From positions 1,426,001 to 1,490,000 of the forward strand of contig NZ_CP019893.1 of NCBI RefSeq assembly GCF_002156705.1: a stretch of DNA of 64,000 nt, given 5' to 3'. The translations under genes and the position numbers were made by a program. Below the pieces are notes generated by a model that was given only the letters and a program-made list of their open reading frames with translations, was not told where the DNA came from and made no database searches. The stretch comes from Natrarchaeobaculum aegyptiacum (GTDB lineage Archaea; Halobacteriota; Halobacteria; Halobacteriales; Natrialbaceae). Positions 8,417-16,922 of this stretch are shown here, one piece after another. Positions within the stretch are counted from its first letter, which is position 1. Every line of letters begins with the position of its first letter.

Positions 8417-9193
8417 CTATTCGCCGGTAAAGTCGGCGTCGCGCTTCTCGCGGAAGGCGGTGATCCCCTCACGGTGGTCCGCAGTCTCGAGCAGGGTGCT
8501 CTGGGCGAGCGATTCGATCAGGCCGGCGGTCTGGGTGTCGGTGTCTCGAGCGGCGTTGACGACGCGCTTGGCGAGGCCGACGGCCTGTGGCGGCTGCTCG
8601 AGCAGATTCGCTGCGTATTCGTCGGCAGCGGCCTGGGGGTCGTCGTCGACGCGTTCGACCAGTCGGATCTCGCGGGCGCGCTCGCCGTCGATGAGTTCGC
8701 CGCTGAGGATCAGGTCCTTGGCGACGCCGGGGCCGACGAGCTGGACGAACCGGGAGCAACCGCCGAGGCCGGGGATGAGGCCGATGTTGTGCTCGGGGAA
8801 GCCGAGGGTGGCGTCGGGGCTGGCGATACGGACGTCACAGGCCAGAGCGAGCTCGAGGCCGCCGCCGACGCAGGTACCCTCGATGGCGGCGATAACCGGC
8901 TTCTCGAGGGTTTCGATGCCGTCGAAGGCCCGGCCGAGGATGCGGGAGTTCGACCGGAACTCGTGGGTGGTCCACTCCTGGGCCTCCTCGAAGAGGCCGA
9001 CGTCGGCCCCGACCGAGAAGACGTCGGCGCTGCCAGCGAAGACCCCAACGCGGACGCGGTCCTCGCGGAGGACGTCGACCGCTTCGGCGAGTTCGTGGCG
9101 CATCTGCTGGTCGATGGCGTTCACCGGGTCGTTGTCGATACGGACGGTCGCGACGCCGTCGTCGACGGTGACGTCGAGCGTGTCGAAGGACAT
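8417..9193 (-). CDS. Enoyl-CoA hydratase (crotonase family, both catalytic glutamates)
   Basis: A 258-residue crotonase. The oxyanion-hole and first glutamate region is GGGLELALACD and the second is GFPEHNIGLIPGLGG, matching the two catalytic Glu residues of true hydratases. It adds water to a 2-enoyl-CoA in beta-oxidation; in a phenylacetate pathway it could serve the PaaF role. It lies in the leftward acyl-CoA block but has its own 60-80 base spacers, so it is probably not in a tight operon. The dispersed repeat sits just beyond its 3' end. Confidence 0.92.
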   Translation of the reverse strand: MSFDTLDVTVDDGVATVRIDNDPVNAIDQQMRHELAEAVDVLREDRVRVGVFAGSADVFSVGADVGLFEEAQEWTTHEFRSNSRILGRAFDGIETLEKPVIAAIEGTCVGGGLELALACDVRIASPDATLGFPEHNIGLIPGLGGCSRFVQLVGPGVAKDLILSGELIDGERAREIRLVERVDDDPQAAADEYAANLLEQPPQAVGLAKRVVNAARDTDTQTAGLIESLAQSTLLETADHREGITAFREKRDADFTGE

Positions 9194-9278
9194 GGGCTTG
9201 GAAACGGGTGACGAGACCTTGAATCATGTGATCGTCGTCGGGGCGGGAGTCGCTCTGGTCACCGCCAGCCGTCTCCGC

Positions 9279-10067
9279 TTACTGCTCGTCGTCACCGGTC
9301 ACATCCGCGAGAAACGCCGCCACAGCGTCGTTGAACGCCTCGGGGTGCTCGCGCATCACCATGTGCGCGCCGTCGGGGATCGTCTCGAGGCGGGCGTCGT
9401 CGACCTCCTCGACCAGATACTCGTGATACGCCGGCGGGGTCAACTGGTCTTCCTCCCCGGCGAGGGCGAGAACGGGGACGTCGATCTCCGCGAGCCGGCC
9501 GCGGACGTCGAACCGGTCGCAGGTGACGAAGTCCCGGCGGGTCACCGCGCGGCCAGTGTCGGTCATCTCGGCACGCGCCGCCTCGCACCCCTCGGCGTCG
9601 GGGTCGACGAAGAGCCGCCCGGGGTCGTGGACGAACTCGAGCGCCCGATCGAAGTCCTCGGCGAGCCACTCGAGCAGGTCGGGGAGCACGGCCAGTTTCG
9701 CGCCCGTGCTGGTCAGGACGGCCGCCTCGAGGTCGACGTCGCGCTCGAGGAGTACCTGCAGGGCGACCGCGCCGCCGAGGGAGAAACCGACGACGACGCG
9801 TGCGCCGGTCGCCTCGAGCACGGCACAGACGTCCTCGACGTAGGCCTCGAGAGCCTCCGCGCCCGGTTCGGCGTCGACGTCGTCGGAGTCTCCGTGACCG
9901 CTGAGATCCATCGTGACCACGGGATAGCGGTCGGCGAGGTCGCGCTGGCCGACCCAGGTCTCGCCCGTGCCGCCGCTGCCGTGGACGAAGCAGATCGGCG
10001 GGCCATCGCCGCCCTCGTCGGTGACGCGATACGCGGTTGCTCTGCCGTGGTGGGTGACCGTCTCCAT
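9279..10067 (-). CDS. Alpha/beta-hydrolase fold enzyme
   Basis: A 262-residue alpha/beta hydrolase. CFVHGSGGTGETW forms the oxyanion region, VVGFSLGGAVAL carries the nucleophilic serine (G-x-S-x-G), AGEEDQLTP the acid, and DGAHMVMREHPEAF the histidine. Start at ATG 10067 is preferred over upstream in-frame codons because a TATA-like GTTTATCTC lies about 25-30 bases before it. Such enzymes next to CoA-pathway genes may open lactones or cleave ring-fission products or thioesters; the substrate here is unknown. Confidence 0.88.
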   Translation of the reverse strand: METVTHHGRATAYRVTDEGGDGPPICFVHGSGGTGETWVGQRDLADRYPVVTMDLSGHGDSDDVDAEPGAEALEAYVEDVCAVLEATGARVVVGFSLGGAVALQVLLERDVDLEAAVLTSTGAKLAVLPDLLEWLAEDFDRALEFVHDPGRLFVDPDAEGCEAARAEMTDTGRAVTRRDFVTCDRFDVRGRLAEIDVPVLALAGEEDQLTPPAYHEYLVEEVDDARLETIPDGAHMVMREHPEAFNDAVAAFLADVTGDDEQ

Positions 10068-10203
10068 GCAAGGCGAATGCGTGGCCTGTGAGATAAACGC
10101 TCCCACTCGATTCCCCTCCCGACGACGATACCGTCCATCACTGTCGAACGTGGTGCCGGCAGAACGGCGGACGGTAACCGAAGCCGGACGGGACTCGGCG
10201 TGA

Positions 10204-10656
10204 TCAGTCGCGATTCCGGCACAACAGGATGTTCGTTCCGATCCAGCTGAGCACCAGTTCGTCGTCCTGATTGTACGCTCGAGTCTCGTTTCGAACGTAG
10301 CCGCGGTCCTCGCGGGTGGTCGATGGCTCCGCCGAGAGGATCTCGTTCTCGACGGTCAGGGTGTCGCCGGCGTAGACCGGTGCCGACCACGAGAGTTCCT
10401 CGAGTCCCGGCGACCCGATACTGTCGCTCTGGGCGAGGAAGCCGTCGACGAACAGGCGCATGCAGACGCTCGCGGTGTACCAGCCGCTTGCGATCACGTC
10501 GCCGAAGGGCGTCTCTGCGGCGGCCGCCTCGTCGACGTGGATCGGCTGTGGATCGTAACGCTCTGAGAACGCACGCATCTCGTCTTCGGGAACCGTGTAG
10601 CTCCCGAGGTCTCTGACGGTGCCTTCCTCGACGTCCTCGAAGTAGATCGTCGCCAT
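10204..10656 (-). CDS. MaoC-like (R)-specific enoyl-CoA hydratase, hot-dog fold
   Basis: A 150-residue single-domain protein. Residues about 30-60 contain YDPQPIHVDEAAAAETPFG followed by GDVIASGW, which matches the hydratase-2 motif with the catalytic Asp and His of MaoC enzymes. It hydrates 2-enoyl-CoA to the (R)-3-hydroxy product. ATG 10656 is supported by a TATA box at 10682-10689, giving a leaderless transcript. In bacteria a MaoC domain also forms the hydrolytic half of PaaZ (oxepin-CoA ring opening); a similar role for this free domain is only a hypothesis. Confidence 0.88.
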   Translation of the reverse strand: MATIYFEDVEEGTVRDLGSYTVPEDEMRAFSERYDPQPIHVDEAAAAETPFGDVIASGWYTASVCMRLFVDGFLAQSDSIGSPGLEELSWSAPVYAGDTLTVENEILSAEPSTTREDRGYVRNETRAYNQDDELVLSWIGTNILLCRNRD

Positions 10657-10681
10657 GGCCGGGACGAAAGCGCGCGGAGAG

Positions 10682-10689
10682 TATAAAAC
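10682..10689 (-). promoter_or_regulatory. TATA box of the MaoC-like hydratase gene
   Basis: Minus-strand CGTTTTATAC lies 26-33 bases upstream of ATG 10656, the standard distance for a leaderless transcript. Confidence 0.65.
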
Positions 10690-10720
10690 GGTGCGATTAG
10701 TCGGCACGACGGTGCGTCGA

Positions 10721-11584
10721 TCAGTCGTCGCCGAGCCCCAGTTCGTCGCCCAGTGCGTCGATAACCTCACCGGTGCTCCAGCCTCCCTCGCGGGTGACCG
10801 TTCGCTCGATTTCGGGGTCCGGCACGACACCGATCTCGTCACCGACCGCGCTGATGGTTCGTCCAGTGATATCGGACGCGTCCTCGCTCATGAGGGCAGC
10901 GACGACTGGTGCGACCTTCTCGGGAGCGAGCGAGTCGTCCTCGAGGATACCCTCGGTCATCCGGGTCGCGGCGACGGGGAAGAGGGCGTTCACCCGGACG
11001 TTCGAGCCGGCCAGTTCCATCGCAGCCGTGCGAGTGAGTCCGAGGACGCCTGCTTTCGCTGCGCCGTAATTTGCCTGCCCGACGTTGCCCAGCGCCGACG
11101 GACTGGTGACGCCCAGGAACGACCGTTCTCGCTCGAGGCCGCCTTCGGTTTCCTCGTTGCGCTGTCGCCAGTGGCGCGCGAGATTGCGCAGGAGCGAGAA
11201 GTGCCCCCGGAGGTGGACGTGGATCACGGCGTCCCACTCCTCGGCGCTCATGTTCGTCAGGTAGGAATCCCGGAGGATGCCCGCGAAGTTGACCGCGCCG
11301 TCGATTCGACCGTACTCCGCGAGCGTGTCCTCGACGAGCTGGTCGGTGTACCCGAGATCGGTGACGTCGCCGACGTGGACCATCGCGTCGCCGCCGGCCG
11401 CTTCGATCAGGTCGACCGTCTCCCGTGCGGGCCCCTCGTCTTCGCCCTCGCCGTGGACCGAGGTTCCGAGGTCGGAGACGACCACCGAGGCACCCTGGTC
11501 GGCGAGCTCTCTGGCCGCCGCCCGGCCGAGGCCACCGCCGCCGCCCGTCACGATGCAAACCGTTTCGTCCAGCGCGTCTGTCAT
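10721..11584 (-). CDS. SDR-family 3-hydroxyacyl-CoA dehydrogenase-like oxidoreductase
   Basis: A 287-residue classical short-chain dehydrogenase. TGGGGGLGRAAARELA near residue 14 is the NAD(P) motif, VVSDLG supports NAD(H), NFAGIL takes the place of the NAG motif, and the catalytic Ser and YGAAK occur together (VTSPSALGNVGQANYGAAK). It resembles the dehydrogenase part of peroxisomal multifunctional enzyme type 2, which oxidises (R)-3-hydroxyacyl-CoA. That fits the MaoC hydratase beside it, since both handle (R)-hydroxy intermediates. The C-terminal region (VVPDPEIERTVTREGGW) may add substrate contacts. Confidence 0.88.
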   Translation of the reverse strand: MTDALDETVCIVTGGGGGLGRAAARELADQGASVVVSDLGTSVHGEGEDEGPARETVDLIEAAGGDAMVHVGDVTDLGYTDQLVEDTLAEYGRIDGAVNFAGILRDSYLTNMSAEEWDAVIHVHLRGHFSLLRNLARHWRQRNEETEGGLERERSFLGVTSPSALGNVGQANYGAAKAGVLGLTRTAAMELAGSNVRVNALFPVAATRMTEGILEDDSLAPEKVAPVVAALMSEDASDITGRTISAVGDEIGVVPDPEIERTVTREGGWSTGEVIDALGDELGLGDD

Positions 11585-11810
11585 GCGAACTGGTGTGTCG
11601 TCCACGATTATCAAACGTGCGGGTTCGTCGAGAGGAGTTACCACCACTCAGGGGGTCGGGCGCGTGGGGCGTCGGGCGAAGACCCCTCGAGGGCGCGCCG
11701 ACGGTGAGCGATACCACAACATTAATTTGATCTGTAGGGGTTGTTCGGTATGGAGTACCACAGGAGCCGTGAGTCCTGTCGACCGATCAGGACCACCATC
11801 GAAGACACCC

Positions 11811-13409
11811 ATGAAACAACCACTGCTCACCACCGACTTCCTCGACCGTGCAGTCGACCTGTTCGCAGACGACGTCGGCATCGTCGCCGAGGACGGGACC
11901 GAATACACCTACGGCGAGGTCGGCGACCGCGTCAATCGCCTCTCGAACGCCCTGCGCGAGCGGGGCGTCGAGAAAGGCGACCGCGTCGCCCTCCTCTCGA
12001 AGAACTCCCACTACTTCATCGAGACGCTGTACGCCACCACCCAGCTCGGCGCGCTGTTCGTCCCGCTGAACTTCCGCCTCCAGCCCGAGGAGTACGACTA
12101 TCTCGTCGGCGACAGCGACCCAGACGTCTTCATCACCGATGCCGAACACGCCGGCACGGTCACTCACCTGCAAGACGAGGGCGGCGTCGACGAGTGGATT
12201 TGCTACGACGCCGACGACGCCGAAGCGGGCCAGTGGGATGACTACGAGGCCGTCCTCGAGGCCGCTTCCCCCGACCAGCCCGAACGCCCGGACATCTCCG
12301 AGGACGACGACGCGACCATCCTCTACACCTCCGGGACGACCGGCGACCCGAAGGGCGTCGTCCACACCCATCGAACCCAGCACTACCACGCGATGGTCCA
12401 CGCCCACCACGTCGAGTTCGAAGACGACGACGTCCTGCTGTGGACCTCCCCCATGTTCCACATCAACGGCTGGGGCCACATCTACGGCCTCACCGGCATC
12501 GGTGGCAAACACGTCATCGTCCGGGACTTCGATCCCCAGACCGTCTTCGAGCGCATCGTCGAACACGACGTCTCCTTCCTCGGCGGCGCGCCCACCGTCC
12601 TCAACTTCCTGCTCGAGCACAACGAGGAACACGACGTCGAGACGACCGGCGCGAACCCGGTTCGCGTCGAGACTGCCGCGAGCCCGCCGCCGAAGCGGAC
12701 CATCCGTCGCACCGAGGACGAGCTCGGCTGGCGGATCATCCACGCCTACGGCGCGACCGAGACCGGCCCGCTCATCACGACGAGTAACTCCCCGCGGCGA
12801 ATTCAGGACGGCGACAAGTACGACATCGTCAACAAGCCCGGCTTCGCCACCATCAACACCGAGGTGCGCGTCGTCGACGAAGACGGCAACGACGTACCCT
12901 GTGACGACGAGACCAAAGGCGAGGTGATCGCCCGCGGCAACCAGATCCTCGACCGCTACTGGAACAAACCCGAGGCGACCGAGGAAGCGTTCACCGACCG
13001 CGTCGAGGGCTGGTTCCACACCGGCGACATCGCCACGATGGACGCAAACAAGATGCTCACCATCGTCGACCGCAAGAAAGACGTCATCATCTCCGGCGGG
13101 GAGAACATCTCGAGCATCGAGGTTCAGGACGTCCTCTACGACCACCCCGACGTCAGACTCGCCGCCGTCATCGGCGTCCCTCACGAGAAATGGGGCGAGA
13201 CGCCGAAGGCACTCGTCGTTCCTCACGACGGTGCCGACCTGACCGAAGAGGAGATCATCGAGTTCACCCGGGACCGGCTGGCCCACTACAAGTGCCCGAC
13301 GAGCGTCGAGTTCCGCGAGGACCTCCCCCAGACCTCGACGGGGAAGATCCAGAAGTTCGAACTCCGCGAGGACTACTGGAACGACGACGAGGACCGGCGC
13401 GTCAACTGA
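11811..13409 (+). CDS. AMP-forming acyl-CoA ligase (fatty/carboxylic acid type)
   Basis: A 532-residue adenylate-forming enzyme that activates a carboxylic acid to its CoA thioester with ATP. It has TILYTSGTTGDPKG (P-loop), YGATETGP, GWFHTGD and a C-terminal QTSTGKIQKFELR with the catalytic lysine. It begins with MKQPLLTTDF at ATG 11811; an in-frame extension upstream would run antisense into the SDR gene and is not credible. A TATA-like ATTAATTT lies about 90 bases upstream. It is probably the activating enzyme for an aliphatic or aryl-alkanoic acid fed into the leftward beta-oxidation genes from which it diverges. Confidence 0.92.
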   Translation: MKQPLLTTDFLDRAVDLFADDVGIVAEDGTEYTYGEVGDRVNRLSNALRERGVEKGDRVALLSKNSHYFIETLYATTQLGALFVPLNFRLQPEEYDYLVGDSDPDVFITDAEHAGTVTHLQDEGGVDEWICYDADDAEAGQWDDYEAVLEAASPDQPERPDISEDDDATILYTSGTTGDPKGVVHTHRTQHYHAMVHAHHVEFEDDDVLLWTSPMFHINGWGHIYGLTGIGGKHVIVRDFDPQTVFERIVEHDVSFLGGAPTVLNFLLEHNEEHDVETTGANPVRVETAASPPPKRTIRRTEDELGWRIIHAYGATETGPLITTSNSPRRIQDGDKYDIVNKPGFATINTEVRVVDEDGNDVPCDDETKGEVIARGNQILDRYWNKPEATEEAFTDRVEGWFHTGDIATMDANKMLTIVDRKKDVIISGGENISSIEVQDVLYDHPDVRLAAVIGVPHEKWGETPKALVVPHDGADLTEEEIIEFTRDRLAHYKCPTSVEFREDLPQTSTGKIQKFELREDYWNDDEDRRVN

Positions 13410-13580
13410 CCAGCCAACACCGCATCACTTACGCCACTCGAGTGCCGACGGACGACGGGCGATCGCCACCCAGCACCCGCCGCGTCATCACCGGCACGCA
13501 CGTCTCGCGTCGGCGATCGCTTTCCGTTTCTGCACCCCCAGTGGGACCAGCGGCGTGGACACCGTCGGCCGAGTCGACAG

Positions 13581-13588
13581 CTATTTTG
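13581..13588 (+). promoter_or_regulatory. TATA box of the VOC-family gene
   Basis: CTATTTTG lies 27-34 bases upstream of ATG 13615, consistent with a leaderless transcript. Confidence 0.5.
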
Positions 13589-13614
13589 CTCACTCGAGTG
13601 CAGACGGTAGTGGC

Positions 13615-14091
13615 ATGGATTCACACGACGTACCCATCCGCGTCGACCACGTCGGCATCGCCGTCGAATCGGTCGCCGACGCCGAACCGGTACTGGCCGC
13701 TCTCGGCTGTGAAAAGATCGTCGACGACGTCGTCGAGGACCGATTTCGGTGGGTCTACTACGAACTCGGGAACGCCTCCCGGATCGAACTCATCGAGCCC
13801 GTCGCCGAGGAGAGCTTCCTGACGACCTATCTCGAGGAACACGGCCCCGGCCTCCACCACGTCACACTCGAGGTTGGCGACATCGAGGCGGTGATGGAGG
13901 TACTCGAGGCCAAGGGGATCACGGTGGTCGACTACGCCGAGTACGAGGGCTGGAACGAGGCGTTCGTCTCGCCGCGAAACGCGACCGGGACGCTGTTCCA
14001 GCTGATGGAGTACGCCGACGAATATCCCGAGAGTCAGGGCCTGTCGGGCGAGGAACTGTACGTCGGCGGGAGTCGGGTCGATTCGGACTGA
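13615..14091 (+). CDS. VOC-superfamily protein, methylmalonyl-CoA epimerase-like
   Basis: A 158-residue protein with two glyoxalase-type beta-alpha-beta-beta-beta halves. It starts with VDHVGIAVESV (metal His) and has ASRIELIEPV, HGPGLHHVTLEV (second metal His) and TLFQLMEY (Glu), the ligand pattern of methylmalonyl-CoA epimerases. It would interconvert (R)- and (S)-methylmalonyl-CoA, needed if the pathway yields propionyl-CoA. No mutase is in this window, so another VOC reaction is possible. Confidence 0.8.
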   Translation: MDSHDVPIRVDHVGIAVESVADAEPVLAALGCEKIVDDVVEDRFRWVYYELGNASRIELIEPVAEESFLTTYLEEHGPGLHHVTLEVGDIEAVMEVLEAKGITVVDYAEYEGWNEAFVSPRNATGTLFQLMEYADEYPESQGLSGEELYVGGSRVDSD

Positions 14092-14198
14092 GTCCGTCGC
14101 CTGACCACCGACTCGACTCGAGTTCGACACCTCACCACCGACTTAGGCCGAGCCCGCCGCCGGACTCCACTCGAGCGAGAGAAAACAGCGAAACGAAC

Positions 14199-14906
14199 TC
14201 AGACGCCGAGGTACTCCTGTTGAAGCTCCTCGTCGGCCCGCAGTTTCTCGGTCGTTACCTCGTCGACGATGTGGCCTTCCTCGATGATGTAGTGGCGGTC
14301 GGCGATCGCCATCGCTGCCGCGACGTTCTGCTCGACGATGAGGACCGTCACGTCGCGGTTCTCGTTGATCCGCTGGATCGCCGACTCGACCTCGCGGACG
14401 ATCAGTGGGGCCAGCCCCTCACAGGGTTCGTCGAGCAACATCAGGTCCGGGTTAGCGACGAGCGCGCGAGCGATCGCCAGCATCTGCTGTTGCCCGCCGC
14501 TCAGGTTCTTCGCCGCCCGATCCCGGATGTCGGCCAGGTCCGGGAAGACGTCGTACATCTCGGCCTCCGGGAGTGGATCGTCGGCCGCCGTCGCGGCCAC
14601 GTGGATGTTCTCCTCGACGGTCAACCGGGGGAAACACCGCCGCGCTTCCGGAACGTAACTCAGTCCCATGCCCGCGATCTCGTGGCTCTTGCGCTCGAGC
14701 AACTCCTCACCCCGGAAGCGGATCGAGCCGTGGAAGACGGTCGGCATCTCCGCGCCGACGATCGACCGCATCGTGGTCGTCTTGCCCGCACCGTTGCGCC
14801 CGAGCAGCGACACCGTCTCGCCGGCCTCGATCTCGAGGTCGATCCCGAACAGCACGCGACCGGTCTCGTAGCCCGCCTCGAGATCCGACACCTGTAGCAG
14901 GGTCAT
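14199..14906 (-). CDS. livF: Branched-chain-type ABC importer, ATPase LivF (system 1)
   Basis: A 235-residue ATPase of the LivF type, lacking the C-terminal extension of LivG. Walker A is GRNGAGKTT, the signature is LSGGQQQML and Walker B is LMLLDEPCEGLAP. It powers import at the inner face of the membrane together with LivG, LivH, LivM and the binding protein encoded upstream in the same leftward operon. Its ATG overlaps the livG stop by four bases, a sign of translational coupling. In a catabolic setting, Liv-type systems often carry aromatic or dicarboxylic acids rather than amino acids. Confidence 0.95.
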   Translation of the reverse strand: MTLLQVSDLEAGYETGRVLFGIDLEIEAGETVSLLGRNGAGKTTTMRSIVGAEMPTVFHGSIRFRGEELLERKSHEIAGMGLSYVPEARRCFPRLTVEENIHVAATAADDPLPEAEMYDVFPDLADIRDRAAKNLSGGQQQMLAIARALVANPDLMLLDEPCEGLAPLIVREVESAIQRINENRDVTVLIVEQNVAAAMAIADRHYIIEEGHIVDEVTTEKLRADEELQQEYLGV

Positions 14907-15796
14907 AGTTCGTCCTCCATGCCGCCGAGGTAGGCCGTCTGGACCGCGTCGTTCGCCTGGATCTCGTCGGGCGGCCCTGTCGCGAGGACCTGGCCGCGGT
15001 TGAGAACCGTGATCCGATCGCTCATCGAGAGGACGATGCTCATGTCGTGTTCGATCAACACGAGCGTGAGGTCGTACTCGGACTGGAGCGACTCGATCAT
15101 CGCCGCCGTCTCCTCGGTCTCGGTCGGACCCATGCCGCTGGTGGGCTCGTCGAGCAACAGGACCGACGGATCGGTCGCCAGCGACATCGCGATCGTGAGC
15201 CGCCGCTGGTCGCCGTGCGAGAGGTTCGCCGCGGATTCGTGGGCCTGTTCGGCGAGGCCGACGCGCTCGAGAATCTCGTAGGCATCCTCCTCGGCGACCC
15301 GGCGGCCGGTGCGGAACAGGTCGAACGAGAACGGCCCCTGTTCGATCGTCTGGGCGACGATCCGGACGTTCTCGAGGACGGTCTGCTCCTCGAACAGCTG
15401 GTTCGACTGGAACGACCGAACGAGCCCCATGTGTGGGCGCTCGTGCTGGGGCACGTCGGTGATCTCCTCGCCCCCGAAGTACACCTGCCCGCCGGAGGGC
15501 GTGAGGGCGTTCGTGAGGACGTTGAACAGCGTCGTCTTGCCAGCCCCGTTCGGACCGATGATCGAGCGCAACTCGCCTTCCTGGACCGCGAGGTCGACGC
15601 CGTCGACGGCGACGAAGCCGCCGAAGGACTTGGTCAGTCCCCTGGCACCGAGCATCGCTTCTGCGGGGTCGCCGACGGTCGACGACGCGGCCCGGTCGGT
15701 CGCCTGGGCCTGATTCTGGTCTCGGTCCTGTTCCTGGCGCTGCGTCTGGTCTGTGCCTGTCGTCGCGGTGTGCATGTCAGTCTCGTTGTCAGCCAT
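14903..15796 (-). CDS. livG: Branched-chain-type ABC importer, ATPase LivG (system 1)
   Basis: A 297-residue LivG ATPase. A ~45-residue Gln/Asp/Thr-rich N-terminal tail precedes the normal domain (MLGARGLTKSFGGFVAVDGV). Walker A is GPNGAGKTT, the signature is LSHGDQRRL and Walker B is VLLLDEPTSGMGP, followed by the H-loop IEHDMSIV. A LivG-type C-terminal tail is present (VLATGPPDEIQ). It overlaps livM by eight bases and livF by four. The tail is unusual and could be trimmed if a later start (for example at the MLGARG methionine) is used. Confidence 0.93.
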   Translation of the reverse strand: MADNETDMHTATTGTDQTQRQEQDRDQNQAQATDRAASSTVGDPAEAMLGARGLTKSFGGFVAVDGVDLAVQEGELRSIIGPNGAGKTTLFNVLTNALTPSGGQVYFGGEEITDVPQHERPHMGLVRSFQSNQLFEEQTVLENVRIVAQTIEQGPFSFDLFRTGRRVAEEDAYEILERVGLAEQAHESAANLSHGDQRRLTIAMSLATDPSVLLLDEPTSGMGPTETEETAAMIESLQSEYDLTLVLIEHDMSIVLSMSDRITVLNRGQVLATGPPDEIQANDAVQTAYLGGMEDEL

Positions 15797-16922
15797 CGGT
15801 TCGCCACCTCCGTGCGAATGCGAGTGCGGTCAGCGTTCGGTCCCGGACGAAGCCGTAGATCCCGCCGCGAGGCGACGCGAGGATCACGATCACGAACGCG
15901 AGCCCGAAGAAAAACTGCCAGTAACTGAGGACGCCACCGACCTCGAGGGCACCCACGCCGGGGACGGTGACCGTCCCCAGCGAGAGCAGGTACTCCCGGA
16001 CGAGGTACCAGGCGCCAGCGCCGACGGCAGGGCCGAAGAAGAAGCCGATGCCGCCGAAGATCGCCATCAGCAGCACCTCGGCGCTGGTCATCGGCCCGAA
16101 GTTCTCCAGCGAGGCCCCGTGGTTGTTCACCATCAGGAGCGCTCCGGCGAGCGCCGAGAACGCTCCCGAGAACGTGAGCGCCCAGACCTTGTACCGGTAG
16201 ATGTCGATCCCCATCGCGCTCGCCAGCTCCTGATTGTCGTGGATGGCCACGAGCGTCCGCCCGAACGGCGAGCGGACGATCTGCCAGAGGCCGAGCATCG
16301 CGACGACGAAGACGATCGCGACGAACCAGTAGTAGTCCGGCTCGAGGCCGAGATAGCCCAGCAGCGTGGCGAACCAGTCGACGTCGATGACGCGCTCGCC
16401 GCGCAGGCTGGTGATCCACTCCGGGGTCGTCCCCGACCGGATGCCGTCGGAGCCGCCCGTCAGGCCGCCCGGGTTGGAGTTGACGAAGAAGTGAAGCATC
16501 ATCCCGAACGCGAGTGTGAGCATCGCGAAGTAGATCTCGCCGTACTGGACGGTGAGTCGCCCGATCAGGTACGCGATGGTGGCCGCGAGCACGATGGCGA
16601 GCACGGTCATCACCGAGAACGGCATGTCGAAGTACGCCAGCCCGATCGCGGTCATGTAGACGCCCGTGCCGAGGAACATCGCGTGGCCGAACGAGAGCAA
16701 CCCGGTGTACCCCAGCAGGAGGTTGAACGCCGTCGCGAACAGCATCCAGATGAGGATGGTCGTCGCGATGTGTGGGCTACCGAGCAGCAGGTCGCTGCCG
16801 ATGACCGGCCGGATGAGCAGCGCGATCAGCAGGATGCCGATCGGGACGCGCAGCAGGCGGAACACCTCCATGGCGTCGAGCCCGCGAACTCGTTCGACCA
16901 GTGAGGTTGATGCGGAACTCAT
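15789..16922 (-). CDS. livM: Branched-chain-type ABC importer, permease LivM (system 1)
   Basis: A 377-residue integral membrane protein with about 8-10 hydrophobic helices. The conserved LivM signature is visible as GYTGLLSFGHAMFLGTGVYM, and the cytoplasmic EAA-like loop as RTLVAIHDNQELASAMGID. It forms the transmembrane channel together with LivH. It sits between livH and livG with overlapping ends, so the genes are almost certainly co-translated. Confidence 0.94.
   Translation of the reverse strand: MSSASTSLVERVRGLDAMEVFRLLRVPIGILLIALLIRPVIGSDLLLGSPHIATTILIWMLFATAFNLLLGYTGLLSFGHAMFLGTGVYMTAIGLAYFDMPFSVMTVLAIVLAATIAYLIGRLTVQYGEIYFAMLTLAFGMMLHFFVNSNPGGLTGGSDGIRSGTTPEWITSLRGERVIDVDWFATLLGYLGLEPDYYWFVAIVFVVAMLGLWQIVRSPFGRTLVAIHDNQELASAMGIDIYRYKVWALTFSGAFSALAGALLMVNNHGASLENFGPMTSAEVLLMAIFGGIGFFFGPAVGAGAWYLVREYLLSLGTVTVPGVGALEVGGVLSYWQFFFGLAFVIVILASPRGGIYGFVRDRTLTALAFARRWRTDG

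Noticed and set aside
11787-13286. 499-codon minus-strand frame
   Set aside because: Antisense to the acyl-CoA ligase with full adenylation motifs.
15753-16904. 383-codon plus-strand frame, very rich in His, Glu and Asp
   Set aside because: Antisense to livM and livG; composition is explained by reverse-complementing membrane-protein codons.
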